Shown in pieces: positions 6,195-13,692 of a DNA stretch of 20,374 nucleotides. Made by a program: the position numbers and the translations under genes. The notes beneath the pieces are model-generated. The model was not told where the DNA came from, searched no databases, and saw nothing but the letters and a program-made list of their open reading frames with translations. The stretch comes from Actinomycetes bacterium (GTDB lineage: Bacteria > Actinomycetota > Actinomycetes > Mycobacteriales > Mycobacteriaceae). The DNA lies in NCBI GenBank assembly GCA_023460175.1, contig JAEWRC010000006.1, forward strand, positions 1 to 20,374, read 5' to 3'. Every line of letters starts with the position of its first letter. Position 1 is the first letter of the stretch.

Positions 6195-7460
6195 GTGGGT
6201 ACCCGCGCGGGAATCGTCGTCACCGGAACCGAGGTCCTCACCGGCCGGATCACCGACCGCAACGGCCCCTGGCTGGCGGATCAGTTGCTCGAACTCGGGA
6301 TCGAGCTCGCCCACCTCACCATCTGCGGCGACCGGCCCGACGACATCGCGGCGGCGCTGCGCTTCCAGGCCGACGCCGGCGTCGACGTGATCCTGACGAC
6401 CGGCGGCCTGGGTCCCACCGCCGACGACATGACGGTGGCCACCGTGGCCGAATTCAGCGGCCGCGAACTGGTTTTGGACATCGAGCTCGAACATCGCATC
6501 GCGGCGATCCTGCGGCGGCTGATGGAGCGCTATCCGGGTGCGGACTTCGAGGCCGTGATGGCGGCCAACCGCAAGCAGGCGCTGGTGCCCGCGGGCGCCA
6601 CGGTGCTCGAACCGGTGGGCACCGCGCCCGGGGTCGTCGTCGCCGGCACGCCGACCGTCGTGGTGCTGCCCGGTCCGCCGCGCGAGTTGCAGGCGATGTG
6701 GCCGGCCGCGCTGGCCACCCACACCGTGCAGCAGGCCATCGCGCAGCGCACCCGGTACCGCCAGGAGACGCTGCGGATGTTCGGCGTGCCGGAATCGGAA
6801 CTGGCCGACTCGCTGCGCCAGGCCGAGACCGAGGTCGCGGGCTTCGACCAGCTCGAGATCACCACCTGCCTGCGTCGCGGTGAACTCGAGATCGTCACGC
6901 GCTACGAGCCGGCCGGTGAGCCCAGCTACCGCAAGCTCGTCGAGTTCCTGCAGGCCGAGCACACTCGCGCGCTGTACTCGACCGACGGCGCCACCATCGA
7001 CGAGCAGGTTGCGGCCTTGCTGGCGGGGCGGCGGGTCGCCACGGCCGAGTCGTGTACCGCGGGCATGGTGTCGGCCCGGCTGACCGACCGCCCCGGTTCC
7101 TCGGCGTATGTGGCCGGCGGCGCGGCGGTCTACTCCAACGAGGCCAAGACCGCGGTGCTCGGGGTCGACGCCGGCCTGATCATCGAGCACGGTGCGGTCT
7201 CCGAACAGGTGGCCGAGGCGATGGCCGAGGGTGCGTTGCGGCGCTTCGAGGCCGACGTCGCGGTGGCCATCACCGGCATCGCCGGGCCCGACGGCGGAAC
7301 CGACGAAAAGCCGGTCGGCACAGTGTGTTTCAGCGTGACGACCGCCGACGGCGCGGGCCGGACCGAGACGCTGCTGCTGCCCGGCAACCGCGCCGACATC
7401 CGGGAACGGTCCAGCACGGTGGCGATGCACCTGCTGCGCACGGTGCTGATCGGGTCCTGA
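6195..7460 (+). CDS. cinA: CinA-like protein (MoaB/MogA-type domain plus C-terminal PncC-type domain)
   Basis: The 421-residue product closely follows what I recall of Mtb Rv1901. The N-terminal molybdopterin-binding-like domain shows TGTEVLTGRITDRNGPW, TICGDRP, TTGGLGPTADDMT and the nucleotide loop VVLPGPPREL. The C-terminal CinA/PncC domain, from about residue 270, carries ATAESCTAGM, GGAAVYSNEAK, GAVSE, ITGIAGPDGG and EKPVGTVCF. CinA family members hydrolyse ADP-ribose and/or deamidate nicotinamide mononucleotide in pyridine nucleotide salvage, and Mtb CinA has been linked to handling of NAD-drug adducts. GTG 6195 was chosen by alignment with the family N-terminus (RAGIVVTGTE). It directly follows the GNAT gene. 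Confidence 0.95.
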   Translation: MGTRAGIVVTGTEVLTGRITDRNGPWLADQLLELGIELAHLTICGDRPDDIAAALRFQADAGVDVILTTGGLGPTADDMTVATVAEFSGRELVLDIELEHRIAAILRRLMERYPGADFEAVMAANRKQALVPAGATVLEPVGTAPGVVVAGTPTVVVLPGPPRELQAMWPAALATHTVQQAIAQRTRYRQETLRMFGVPESELADSLRQAETEVAGFDQLEITTCLRRGELEIVTRYEPAGEPSYRKLVEFLQAEHTRALYSTDGATIDEQVAALLAGRRVATAESCTAGMVSARLTDRPGSSAYVAGGAAVYSNEAKTAVLGVDAGLIIEHGAVSEQVAEAMAEGALRRFEADVAVAITGIAGPDGGTDEKPVGTVCFSVTTADGAGRTETLLLPGNRADIRERSSTVAMHLLRTVLIGS

Positions 7461-7469
7461 CCGGTCGCT

Positions 7470-7499
7470 TCAGGCGATATCGACTCAGGCGATATCGGC
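7470..7499. repeat. 15-bp tandem duplication spanning the stop codon of the F420-type reductase
   Basis: Units 7470-7484 and 7485-7499 match at 14 of 15 bases (TCAGGCGATATCGAC and TCAGGCGATATCGGC). On the minus strand the duplication copies the last four codons plus TGA in frame, so readthrough of the first stop would add only VDIA before a second TGA. Confidence 0.9.
7475..7497. terminator. Possible bidirectional stem-loop between cinA and the reductase
   Basis: CGATATCG occurs at 7475-7482 and 7490-7497. Each copy is its own reverse complement, so the two can pair as an 8-bp stem with a 7-nt loop. It lies between two convergent genes, where a two-way terminator would be useful. There is no T tract, and the structure is a by-product of the tandem duplication, so the role is uncertain. 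Confidence 0.35.
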
Positions 7500-7895
7500 G
7501 ACGAACACCCCGACGCTGCGCACCGCCAGGCGGGGGATCAGCGGCAATCCGGTGCCGTCGGAGCCGACAGGAAGGATCCGCGGGTTCACCAGGTGCAGTT
7601 TGCGGCGCAGCAGCCGCGCGTCGGCCTCGCCGGCGGCCAGCACGTTCTTCACCCAGTTGGTCTTGCCGTGCGCCAGCAGCACCGCGAACACGTTGCCCTT
7701 GCGGTACGACGTCACGATCGTCTCGTACGGGGTCCCGGACGTGCGCCCGGTGTGCTTGATGATCGTGAAGCCGGGCAGCCGCTTGGCGAAGGGCCGCATG
7801 GCCGGGTTGACGTACTTGATCTGAAGACGTTCCACCGCAGGCGGGAACAGCATCGGCACGTCGGTGGTGTGGTTCGGGTGATCTTCGGCTCTCAT
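7485..7895 (-). CDS. Nitroreductase/F420-dependent oxidoreductase-like protein (DDN family type)
   Basis: The 136-residue protein fits the small split-barrel family of deazaflavin-dependent reductases related to mycobacterial Ddn. It has an IIKHTGRTSGTPYETIV strand-loop at 45-61, RKGNVFAVLLAHGKTNWVKNVLAAGEA at 65-91 (F420/phosphate-contact region) and a C-terminal barrel strand. These enzymes use F420H2 to reduce quinones, enones or nitro compounds. The F420 ligand is inferred from family resemblance. ATG 7895 has GGGAAG 7 nt upstream. The gene begins 26 nt after the alpha/beta hydrolase stop, so the two are probably co-transcribed. Its stop lies in a tandem duplication. Confidence 0.82.
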   Translation of the reverse strand: MRAEDHPNHTTDVPMLFPPAVERLQIKYVNPAMRPFAKRLPGFTIIKHTGRTSGTPYETIVTSYRKGNVFAVLLAHGKTNWVKNVLAAGEADARLLRRKLHLVNPRILPVGSDGTGLPLIPRLAVRSVGVFVADIA

Positions 7896-7921
7896 GGCTG
7901 CTTCCCGGTCGGCGGGCGAAT

Positions 7922-8851
7922 TCAGTTCTGGGCGTGGAGTTCCCACAGCTCGGACATGGACCCGAGGATCTCGTGGGCGTAGCCGAGGCCGGCGAGGTGG
8001 CTCTCCCCGGGCAGCGTGAACAGCTCGGCATCCGGCAGCTGGGCCACCACGTGCTCGCCGTGCGAGTGCGGGATGATGTGGTCCTTGTCGCCGTGCCACC
8101 ACCGCACCGGCACCTTGACCTCGTCGAGGCGGAATCCCCAGTCCCGGGCGAAGTTCACCACGTCGGCGAACGGGGCGCCGAGTTGCTTGCGGCCGCCGTT
8201 GAGCAGATCGTCGAGGAACATCGCCTTGAACTCGGGCCGGGCCAGCAGCCGGCGGTCGCCCTCCGGGGACACCCGGGCATAGATCTCGAGAGCGGGCAGC
8301 GCCACGGGTTTGATCAGCCGGACCAGCCCGGTGGCCACGCTGCCGATGGGCTCGCCGACCACCTCGAGGACCGGGGCCACGGCAGTGCCCAGCGTCATCG
8401 CCCCGCCCTTGATGGCATCGGGGCCGACGGTCGGCGCGACGCCGCCGAGCACCCCGACGGCCACCACCCGGTCGGGCATGGCGGCCGCGGCGGCCAGCGT
8501 GTAGGGCCCGCCGCCGGAGAGGCCGACGACGGTCATCCGGTCGATGCCGAGCGTGTCGGCGATGATCTGCAGATCGTCGGCGAAGGCGCCGATGTTCTCG
8601 TACTGGTACGGCGTCGACGAGCCGATGCCCGGCCGGTCCACCCCGATCAGTCGCAGCTGGTTCTGTTCGGCATAGATCCGCGCCTCGGTCGGGATCTGCC
8701 GGCGCGCCCCGGGCGTGCCGTGCAGCCAGAACACCGGCCGGCCCTGCGGGTCGCCGAACTCGGCAAACCCGACCCGTCGCAAATCGCCCACGGCGATGGT
8801 GCCCTCGAGCTTCGGTCGCGCCAGTTTCGGCGCACCGAGTGGATTTCGCAT
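7922..8851 (-). CDS. Alpha/beta-fold hydrolase
   Basis: This 309-residue protein has a complete catalytic set. The oxyanion loop is HGTPGAR at 44-50, nucleophile Ser112 lies in GLSGGG, the acid is probably Asp257 in GDKDHIIP, and the base is His285 in PGESHLAG. VDRPGIGSS at 71-79 is typical of cofactor-free esterases, haloperoxidase-like enzymes and C-C bond hydrolases. There is no signal peptide, so it should be cytoplasmic; the substrate is unknown. An ATG at 8851 or a GTG at 8872 could start it. I prefer the ATG because the GTG falls inside a near-perfect palindrome and adds no family-like sequence; neither has a good ribosome-binding site. It follows the AraC-type gene by 39 nt and precedes the F420-type reductase. 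Confidence 0.9.
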   Translation of the reverse strand: MRNPLGAPKLARPKLEGTIAVGDLRRVGFAEFGDPQGRPVFWLHGTPGARRQIPTEARIYAEQNQLRLIGVDRPGIGSSTPYQYENIGAFADDLQIIADTLGIDRMTVVGLSGGGPYTLAAAAAMPDRVVAVGVLGGVAPTVGPDAIKGGAMTLGTAVAPVLEVVGEPIGSVATGLVRLIKPVALPALEIYARVSPEGDRRLLARPEFKAMFLDDLLNGGRKQLGAPFADVVNFARDWGFRLDEVKVPVRWWHGDKDHIIPHSHGEHVVAQLPDAELFTLPGESHLAGLGYAHEILGSMSELWELHAQN

Positions 8852-8858
8852 GGCAAAA

Positions 8859-8872
8859 GTGTCGCACGACAC
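8859..8872. promoter_or_regulatory. Palindromic candidate operator before the alpha/beta hydrolase
   Basis: GTGTCGCACGACAC is a 6+6 bp perfect dyad with a 2-bp centre. The outer flanks AAAA and ATTT extend the symmetry at three of four positions, giving about 22 bp overall. It fills the short gap between the AraC-type gene stop (8891) and the hydrolase start (8851). The size and symmetry fit a TetR-type operator better than an AraC site, which is usually a pair of direct repeats. A second, weaker inverted pair, ATTTC/GAAAT, lies next to it at 8873-8888. Confidence 0.5.
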
Positions 8873-8890
8873 ATTTCAGCGACGAAATCG

Positions 8891-9745
8891 CTACCGCGAC
8901 CGTCGGCGCGCCGGTTCCTCGACGCGCTTGACCCGGCGCCGATACGACGACGGCGTCTCGCCGCTGAACTGCGCGAATGCGCGGGTGAAGGAGCTCAGGT
9001 TGTCGAACCCGACGGCGCTGGACACGTCCTGCACGCTGGTGTCGGGCAACGCCAGCAAAGCCATCGCCCGCAGCATTCGGGCGTGCAGCAGGTAGGTCCG
9101 CCAGGAGATGCCGAGGGTGTCGTGGAACAGTCGGCGCAGGGTGCGTTCCGAGACCGCGACCGCGCGGCTGACGTCCTCGGCGCTGACCGACTGCAGGTGT
9201 TCCTTGGTGTAGGCGGTGGCCGCGGCCACGATGGGGTGCTCGGAGGTGGGCAGGCTCAGCGGTGCCTCGTGGTCCAGCGCATCGGTGACCAGGTGTGCCA
9301 GGGTGCGGAAGAAGCCGTCGGAGACCTCATCGCCGGCGGGGCGGTCGATGGGCCAGCGCAGCGCGTAGATCATCATCTCGCGGATCAGCGGCGACACCGC
9401 CAGGATCCGGGCCCGGTCCCCGGCGTGCGGGAGCAGTTCCGGATCGAACATCACCGCGATGGTCTTGACGTCGGGATTCATCGTCGCGGAGTGTTCGAGG
9501 CCGACGGGTAGCCAGGCGGCCTGCTGGGGCGGCAGCAGGTAGTGACCGGCCGGGGTCTCGACCTCGACGACGCCGCCGATCGCGTATTCGATCTGGTGCA
9601 CGTCGTGGGAATGCCAGCCGGTCAGCAGCTTGTCGCCCTCGTACAGATAGCTGCCCGCCAGCGCCCGGCCACCCCGGCGCAGATCGATCTGACGCGGCTT
9701 GGCCGATTCTGCATCATGTCTGTCCGATAGCGCAGAGACGGTCAT
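8891..9745 (-). CDS. AraC-family transcriptional regulator with cupin sensor domain
   Basis: The 284-residue protein has an N-terminal cupin (AraC_ligand-like) domain at about 28-105, with WHSHDVHQIEYAIGG and PPQQAAWLPVGLEH. The WHSHD histidines suggest a metal or small-ligand pocket. The C-terminal AraC DNA-binding domain runs from about 172 to 272. Helix-turn-helix 1 is at VSAEDVSRAVAVSERTLRRL and helix-turn-helix 2 at SVQDVSSAVGFDNLSSFTRA, followed by the diagnostic FAQFSGETPSSYRRR. It probably activates or represses the downstream hydrolase and reductase and/or the divergent amidohydrolase. ATG 9745 was preferred over an earlier in-frame start because the upstream residues lie in the divergent promoter region. 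Confidence 0.93.
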   Translation of the reverse strand: MTVSALSDRHDAESAKPRQIDLRRGGRALAGSYLYEGDKLLTGWHSHDVHQIEYAIGGVVEVETPAGHYLLPPQQAAWLPVGLEHSATMNPDVKTIAVMFDPELLPHAGDRARILAVSPLIREMMIYALRWPIDRPAGDEVSDGFFRTLAHLVTDALDHEAPLSLPTSEHPIVAAATAYTKEHLQSVSAEDVSRAVAVSERTLRRLFHDTLGISWRTYLLHARMLRAMALLALPDTSVQDVSSAVGFDNLSSFTRAFAQFSGETPSSYRRRVKRVEEPARRRSR

Positions 9746-9776
9746 GGTGATCGAGGGTACAAGTGGAGGAAGGGAA

Positions 9777-9788
9777 TGGGCCAGCCCA
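9777..9788. promoter_or_regulatory. Short dyad in the AraC/amidohydrolase divergent promoter
   Basis: TGGGCCAGCCCA is a perfect 5+5 bp inverted repeat with a 2-bp centre, in the 77-bp gap between the AraC-type gene and the amidohydrolase. Short GC palindromes are frequent by chance in such DNA, so this is only a candidate regulator site. Confidence 0.25.
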
Positions 9789-9822
9789 CCCTCGCACAAC
9801 CGCGGCCTGATTAAGGAGACCG

Positions 9823-11085
9823 ATGAACGTCGACGATTTGATCCTGGTGAGCATTGACGACCACGTGGTCGAACCGCCCGACATGTTCCTCAACCACGTT
9901 CCCGAGAAGTACAAGGCGGATGCACCGATCGTCGTCACCGACGACAAGGGTGTCGACCAGTGGATGTACCAGGGGCGCCCGCAGGGCGTCAGCGGTCTCA
10001 ACGCCGTGGTGTCCTGGCCGGCCGAGGAGTGGGGCCGCGACCCCGCCGGATTCGCCGAGATGCGCCCCGGCGTCTACGACGTGCACGAGCGCGTGCGGGA
10101 CATGAACCGCAACGGCATCCTGGCCTCGATGTGCTTCCCGACCTTCACCGGGTTCTCGGCGCGGCACCTGAACATGACGCGCGAAGACGTCACCCTGGTC
10201 ATGGTGTCGGCCTATAACGACTGGCACATCGACGAGTGGGCCGGCAGCTACCCGGATCGCTTCATCCCGATCGCGATCCTGCCCACCTGGAGCCCCGAGG
10301 GCATGTGCAACGAGATCCGCCGGGTCGCGGCCAAGGGCTGCCGCGCAGTCACGATGCCCGAACTGCCGCACCTCGAGGGCCTGCCCAGCTACCACGACGA
10401 GGACTACTGGGGCCCGGTCTTCCGGACGCTGTCCGAGGAGAACGTGGTGATGTGTCTGCACATCGGCACCGGCTTCGGCGCGATCTCGATGGCGCCCAAC
10501 GCGCCGATCGACAACCTGATCATCCTGGCCACCCAGGTCTCGGCGATGTGCGCCCAGGACCTGCTGTGGGGCCCGGCGATGCGCAACTACCCCGACCTGA
10601 AGTTCGCCTTCTCCGAGGGCGGCATCGGCTGGATCCCGTTCTACCTGGACCGCTCCGATCGCCACTACACTAACCAGAAGTGGCTGCGCCGCGACTTCGG
10701 CGACAAGCTGCCCTCGGATGTGTTCCGCGAGCACTCGCTGGCCTGCTACGTCACCGACAAGACCTCGCTGAAGCTGCGTCACGAGATCGGCATCGACATC
10801 ATCGCCTGGGAGTGCGACTACCCGCACAGCGACTGCTTCTGGCCCGATGCCCCCGAGCAGGTGCTGGCCGAGCTCAACAACGCCGGGGCCAGCGACTCCG
10901 ACATCAACAAGATCACCTGGGAGAACTCCTGCCGCTTCTTCGGCTGGGACCCGTTCAAGTTGACCCCCAAGGAGCAGGCCACGGTGAAGGCGTTGCGCGC
11001 CAACGCCACCGACGTCGACACCTCGATTCGGCCCCGCGCCGAGTGGGCCCGGCTCTACGAGCAGAAGCAGCTCGCCAAGGCCTGA
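9823..11085 (+). CDS. Amidohydrolase-2 family (ACMSD-like) metal-dependent hydrolase/decarboxylase
   Basis: The 420-residue protein has the (beta/alpha)8 pattern of the amidohydrolase-related PF04909 group. Visible features are an N-terminal metal motif IDDH at 11-14 (His14), YPDRFIPIAILP at 143-154, CLHIGTGFG with His213, FSEGGIGWIP at 263-272, and the late-barrel YPHSDCFWP with His335 and Asp337. Members hydrolyse or decarboxylate cyclic acids and open catabolic rings through a bound divalent metal. The substrate cannot be read from sequence. A strong AAGGAG lies 4 nt before the ATG at 9823. The gene diverges from the AraC-type regulator, which makes it a likely target. It is not followed by a same-strand gene. 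Confidence 0.9.
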   Translation: MNVDDLILVSIDDHVVEPPDMFLNHVPEKYKADAPIVVTDDKGVDQWMYQGRPQGVSGLNAVVSWPAEEWGRDPAGFAEMRPGVYDVHERVRDMNRNGILASMCFPTFTGFSARHLNMTREDVTLVMVSAYNDWHIDEWAGSYPDRFIPIAILPTWSPEGMCNEIRRVAAKGCRAVTMPELPHLEGLPSYHDEDYWGPVFRTLSEENVVMCLHIGTGFGAISMAPNAPIDNLIILATQVSAMCAQDLLWGPAMRNYPDLKFAFSEGGIGWIPFYLDRSDRHYTNQKWLRRDFGDKLPSDVFREHSLACYVTDKTSLKLRHEIGIDIIAWECDYPHSDCFWPDAPEQVLAELNNAGASDSDINKITWENSCRFFGWDPFKLTPKEQATVKALRANATDVDTSIRPRAEWARLYEQKQLAKA

Positions 11086-11108
11086 GACCGGCGAGCCAGG
11101 TGTAATAG

Positions 11109-11855
11109 CTACGCGGCGACGACCACCGTCAGGTGGTTGTCGTCGCGTTCGACGGTCATGCCGGCCCGCCGCGCGATCTCGCAGACCTTCGCGGCGGTGC
11201 CCGGTTCGGCGCGGCTGGTCGCGAGCACGCGGGCCAGCCGCCCCTTGTGGGCCTTGTTGAAATGACTCACGACGGTCCGGTGCCCGTCGGCGTGCTCGGC
11301 CACCACGTCGACGTCGACGGCACCGGGCAGCCGGCCGAGGCCGGCATAGGAACCCGAGCGCAGGTCGACGACGAGCTCGTCGGCGGCCAGTTCGGCGAGC
11401 ACCGGTTCCAGCACCGGCCGCCACCGCGACGCCAGCGTCGGTTGCCCGGGCAGCTTGGAGGCCGCCGAGAGGCGGTAGGCCGGGACCGCGTCGTCGGCGC
11501 GCAGCAGTCCGAACAGCGCGGAGCCGACCGCCAAACGCGCGTCCGCGCGGGAACGCGCTGCCGCACTCAGGGATTCGATGTCCAGCGCGTCGTAGAGGAC
11601 CCCGGTGTAGCGCAGGATGGCCGGGGCCGTCGGTGAGGTCCGCAGCGCCGCGTTGCGTTCGATCTCCGCGTCCTGCTTTGCCGACAGGCCCAGGGCACGG
11701 CGGCTGGCATCGCGGTCGGCGGCGAGCGCGACGAGTTCGTCGACGAGGTTGTCGCGCAACGGATTGAGCGCGGGGAAGCTCAGCGACTCCCATTCCAGCG
11801 GCGGGCCCTCGCCGCCGACACGTTTGGTTTCCGAGGGCGGCAGCAGCACGATCAC
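11109..11855 (-). CDS. yaaA: Peroxide stress protein YaaA (UPF0246/DUF328)
   Basis: The 248-residue protein carries the YaaA signatures PPSETK at 6-11, YTGVLYDAL at 83-91, and FNKAHKGRLAR at 199-209, in the usual order and at the usual length. In E. coli, YaaA is induced by OxyR and limits free intracellular iron, lowering Fenton damage; the biochemical activity is not settled. GTG 11855 begins the canonical MIVLLPPSETK. It lacks a ribosome-binding site and lies 25 nt after the phosphodiesterase stop, so it is probably the last gene of the STAS-MOSC-phosphodiesterase-YaaA operon. Confidence 0.93.
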   Translation of the reverse strand: MIVLLPPSETKRVGGEGPPLEWESLSFPALNPLRDNLVDELVALAADRDASRRALGLSAKQDAEIERNAALRTSPTAPAILRYTGVLYDALDIESLSAAARSRADARLAVGSALFGLLRADDAVPAYRLSAASKLPGQPTLASRWRPVLEPVLAELAADELVVDLRSGSYAGLGRLPGAVDVDVVAEHADGHRTVVSHFNKAHKGRLARVLATSRAEPGTAAKVCEIARRAGMTVERDDNHLTVVVAA

Positions 11856-11880
11856 GGTGAGACAGGCTATCCGGCGCCCG

Positions 11881-13017
11881 TCAGCCGTAGGCGAGCAGCA
11901 GCGGGACGCGCTGCTCGGCGCTGGTCAGTGAGCCGTGGTGGCCGACCAGTGCCGACTCGAGCGGTTCGACGGTGCGGCGCAGCAACACCGCCGAATCGCG
12001 GGCCGCGGCCACCACATCGCCGATGCGCGGCCGCACCGCGTCGCGCACCCGAGGCCCGAACCAGCCGGCGGCGATGGCCTCGTCCCGCGAGACCACCCAG
12101 GCGCTGGGCCCCAGCCTCGCGCGCCAGACCTGCAGCACGTCCTCGGTGGCGCCGTCGCGGGTGTAGACGTGGCGGGCGCGGGCTTCGCCGCCGACGGCGT
12201 CCACCCCGTCGAACAGCGCGGGCTCGGAATCGAGGTCGACGGCGGCCGCCGGGTCGGCGGTCACCATCCCGTGGTCGGCGACCACCGCGAGCAGCCCGCC
12301 CGGCGGCAGCGTCTCGACGACGGACTCCACCAGCCGGTCGACCTGCCGCAGCTGCATGCGCCAGGCCGTCGACCCGGGGCCGTGCAGGTGCCCCACCAGG
12401 TCCAGTTCACTGTGATAGCCGTAGCAGAAGCCGCCCTCGGCGATGGTCGAGCTGACCGACGCCGCCAGATCACCCAGGGCGTGCACCCCGACGTAGCGGC
12501 CGCCGCGCAGCACCGCCCGGGTCAACCCGGAGCCGGTGAACTCCGCGCCCGAGATCACGCTGACCGCAACGCCGGCCGTCGTTGCCCGCTCGAATGTGGT
12601 TGGCAGCGGCTGGATTTCCTCGGGCACCACCTGATCGCGCAGATCCGGCCCCCACGGGTGGGGTCGCCAGCGCAGCGCGTTGATCACCCCGGTGTCGGGG
12701 ACCAGGAACGTGTAGCCGACCAGCCCGTGTTCACCGGAGCGGTGACCGGTGCCCACGGCGGCCAGGCCGGCCGCGGTGGTGGCGGGGAAGCCGACGTGCA
12801 CCGAGGGGCCGCGCAGCCCGGCCAACACCGGGGCGTCCTCGGCGTGGTCGTCGAGCAGGTCGGCGCCCAGCCCGTCGACGAGCAGCACGCACGCCCCGGA
12901 TAGCTCGGCCGCCAACGGGATTCGTGCCTCGAATCCGGCGACGCCCATGGCGGCCAGCACCGCGGGCACCACGTCGGCCAGATGCGGTTGGTCGGGGTCG
13001 GGCCGGGGGAGATCCAC
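11881..13017 (-). CDS. Alkaline-phosphatase-superfamily phosphodiesterase / nucleotide pyrophosphatase
   Basis: The 378-residue protein has the full metal-site order of type I phosphodiesterases (PF01663). Asp48 lies in LLVDGLGADLL, the nucleophile is Thr80 or Thr81 in GFPATTAAGLAAVGTG, Asp206 and His210 in YHSELDLVGHLHG, Asp248 and His249 in VVADHGMV, and His360 or His361 in ALVGHHGSLTSAE. Such enzymes cleave phosphodiester or pyrophosphate bonds of nucleotides using two Zn ions. There is no signal peptide or membrane anchor, so it is probably cytoplasmic, which is less common for this superfamily. GTG 13017 was chosen as the first start after the MOSC gene stop (8-nt gap) and gives a family-like N-terminus; the frame is open further upstream but overlaps that gene. 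Confidence 0.9.
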   Translation of the reverse strand: MDLPRPDPDQPHLADVVPAVLAAMGVAGFEARIPLAAELSGACVLLVDGLGADLLDDHAEDAPVLAGLRGPSVHVGFPATTAAGLAAVGTGHRSGEHGLVGYTFLVPDTGVINALRWRPHPWGPDLRDQVVPEEIQPLPTTFERATTAGVAVSVISGAEFTGSGLTRAVLRGGRYVGVHALGDLAASVSSTIAEGGFCYGYHSELDLVGHLHGPGSTAWRMQLRQVDRLVESVVETLPPGGLLAVVADHGMVTADPAAAVDLDSEPALFDGVDAVGGEARARHVYTRDGATEDVLQVWRARLGPSAWVVSRDEAIAAGWFGPRVRDAVRPRIGDVVAAARDSAVLLRRTVEPLESALVGHHGSLTSAEQRVPLLLAYG

Positions 13018-13025
13018 GACGCCCG

Positions 13026-13682
13026 CTAGCCGACGCGCTGCCGGGCGGCGTCGCGGATGCGGGCCGGCAGCGCGTCGACGTCGGTCAGGCGCGGCAGCAG
13101 GTCCGGTTCCAGCAGCATCGCCCGGAACACCAGGCCGACCGTGATGTCGTGGTCGGGGCGGTCGGTGACGACGATCCGATCGCCGGCGCGGGCGGTGCCC
13201 GGGCGCACGACCCGCAGGTACGCGCCCGGGACCGCCGCCTGGGTGAAGGTCTTGATCCAGCCGTCGATGCCCAGCCACTCCACGAACGTCCGGCACGGCG
13301 TGCGGGGCGAGGTGACCTCCAGGACCAGCCCGTCGTCGCCGACCTGCCAGCGCTCACCGATCCGCGCCCCGGTGACGTCGACACCCGCGGTGGTGAAGTT
13401 CTCGCCGAACATCCCGTCGGTCAGCTCTCGGTCGAGCCGCTGCTGCCAGGCGTCGAGATCCTCCCGCGCATAGGCGTATACGGCCTGATCGTCACCGCCG
13501 TGATGCTTGCGGTCGCCGATGGTGTCGCCCGCCAGCCCGCTGCCGGCGCCGTCGCGTCGCGAACCCGGGGCCGTGATGGCGACCGGCTCGGTGGTGGGCA
13601 CCTTGTTGATGCCGGTCGGCCGCGACGTGGCGGCGGGGTTGGTGTGCGGGTGGGCGAGATTCAGTGATGTCAGGGTCGCCAT
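13026..13682 (-). CDS. MOSC domain protein (YiiM-like)
   Basis: The 218-residue protein is a stand-alone MOSC (molybdenum cofactor sulfurase C-terminal) domain of the YiiM type. It has an N-terminal PTGINKVPT, GDTIGDRKHHGGDDQAVYAYAREDL at 52-76, FGENFTTAG at 92-100, and SPRTPCRTF with the conserved Cys130. Relatives are beta-barrel proteins that bind or relay sulphur and Mo-cofactor; E. coli YiiM reduces N-hydroxylated substrates. The ATG at 13682 lacks a ribosome-binding site, and the gene lies 10 nt after the STAS gene and 8 nt before the phosphodiesterase, so translational coupling in one operon is likely. Confidence 0.93.
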   Translation of the reverse strand: MATLTSLNLAHPHTNPAATSRPTGINKVPTTEPVAITAPGSRRDGAGSGLAGDTIGDRKHHGGDDQAVYAYAREDLDAWQQRLDRELTDGMFGENFTTAGVDVTGARIGERWQVGDDGLVLEVTSPRTPCRTFVEWLGIDGWIKTFTQAAVPGAYLRVVRPGTARAGDRIVVTDRPDHDITVGLVFRAMLLEPDLLPRLTDVDALPARIRDAARQRVG

Positions 13683-13692
13683 CGGCGACAGT

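Noticed and set aside
6141..7430. Open frame of about 430 codons on the - strand
   Set aside because: It is antisense to cinA, which matches its family along its whole length.
7485..8867. Single 460-codon minus-strand gene spanning the reductase and the hydrolase
   Set aside because: Only its last 136 codons look real; the upstream part is out of frame with the clear alpha/beta hydrolase.
9811..11793. Long open frame of about 660 codons on the - strand
   Set aside because: It runs antisense to the amidohydrolase and out of frame through yaaA, both well supported by motifs; its composition is Arg/Gly/Ala-rich noise.
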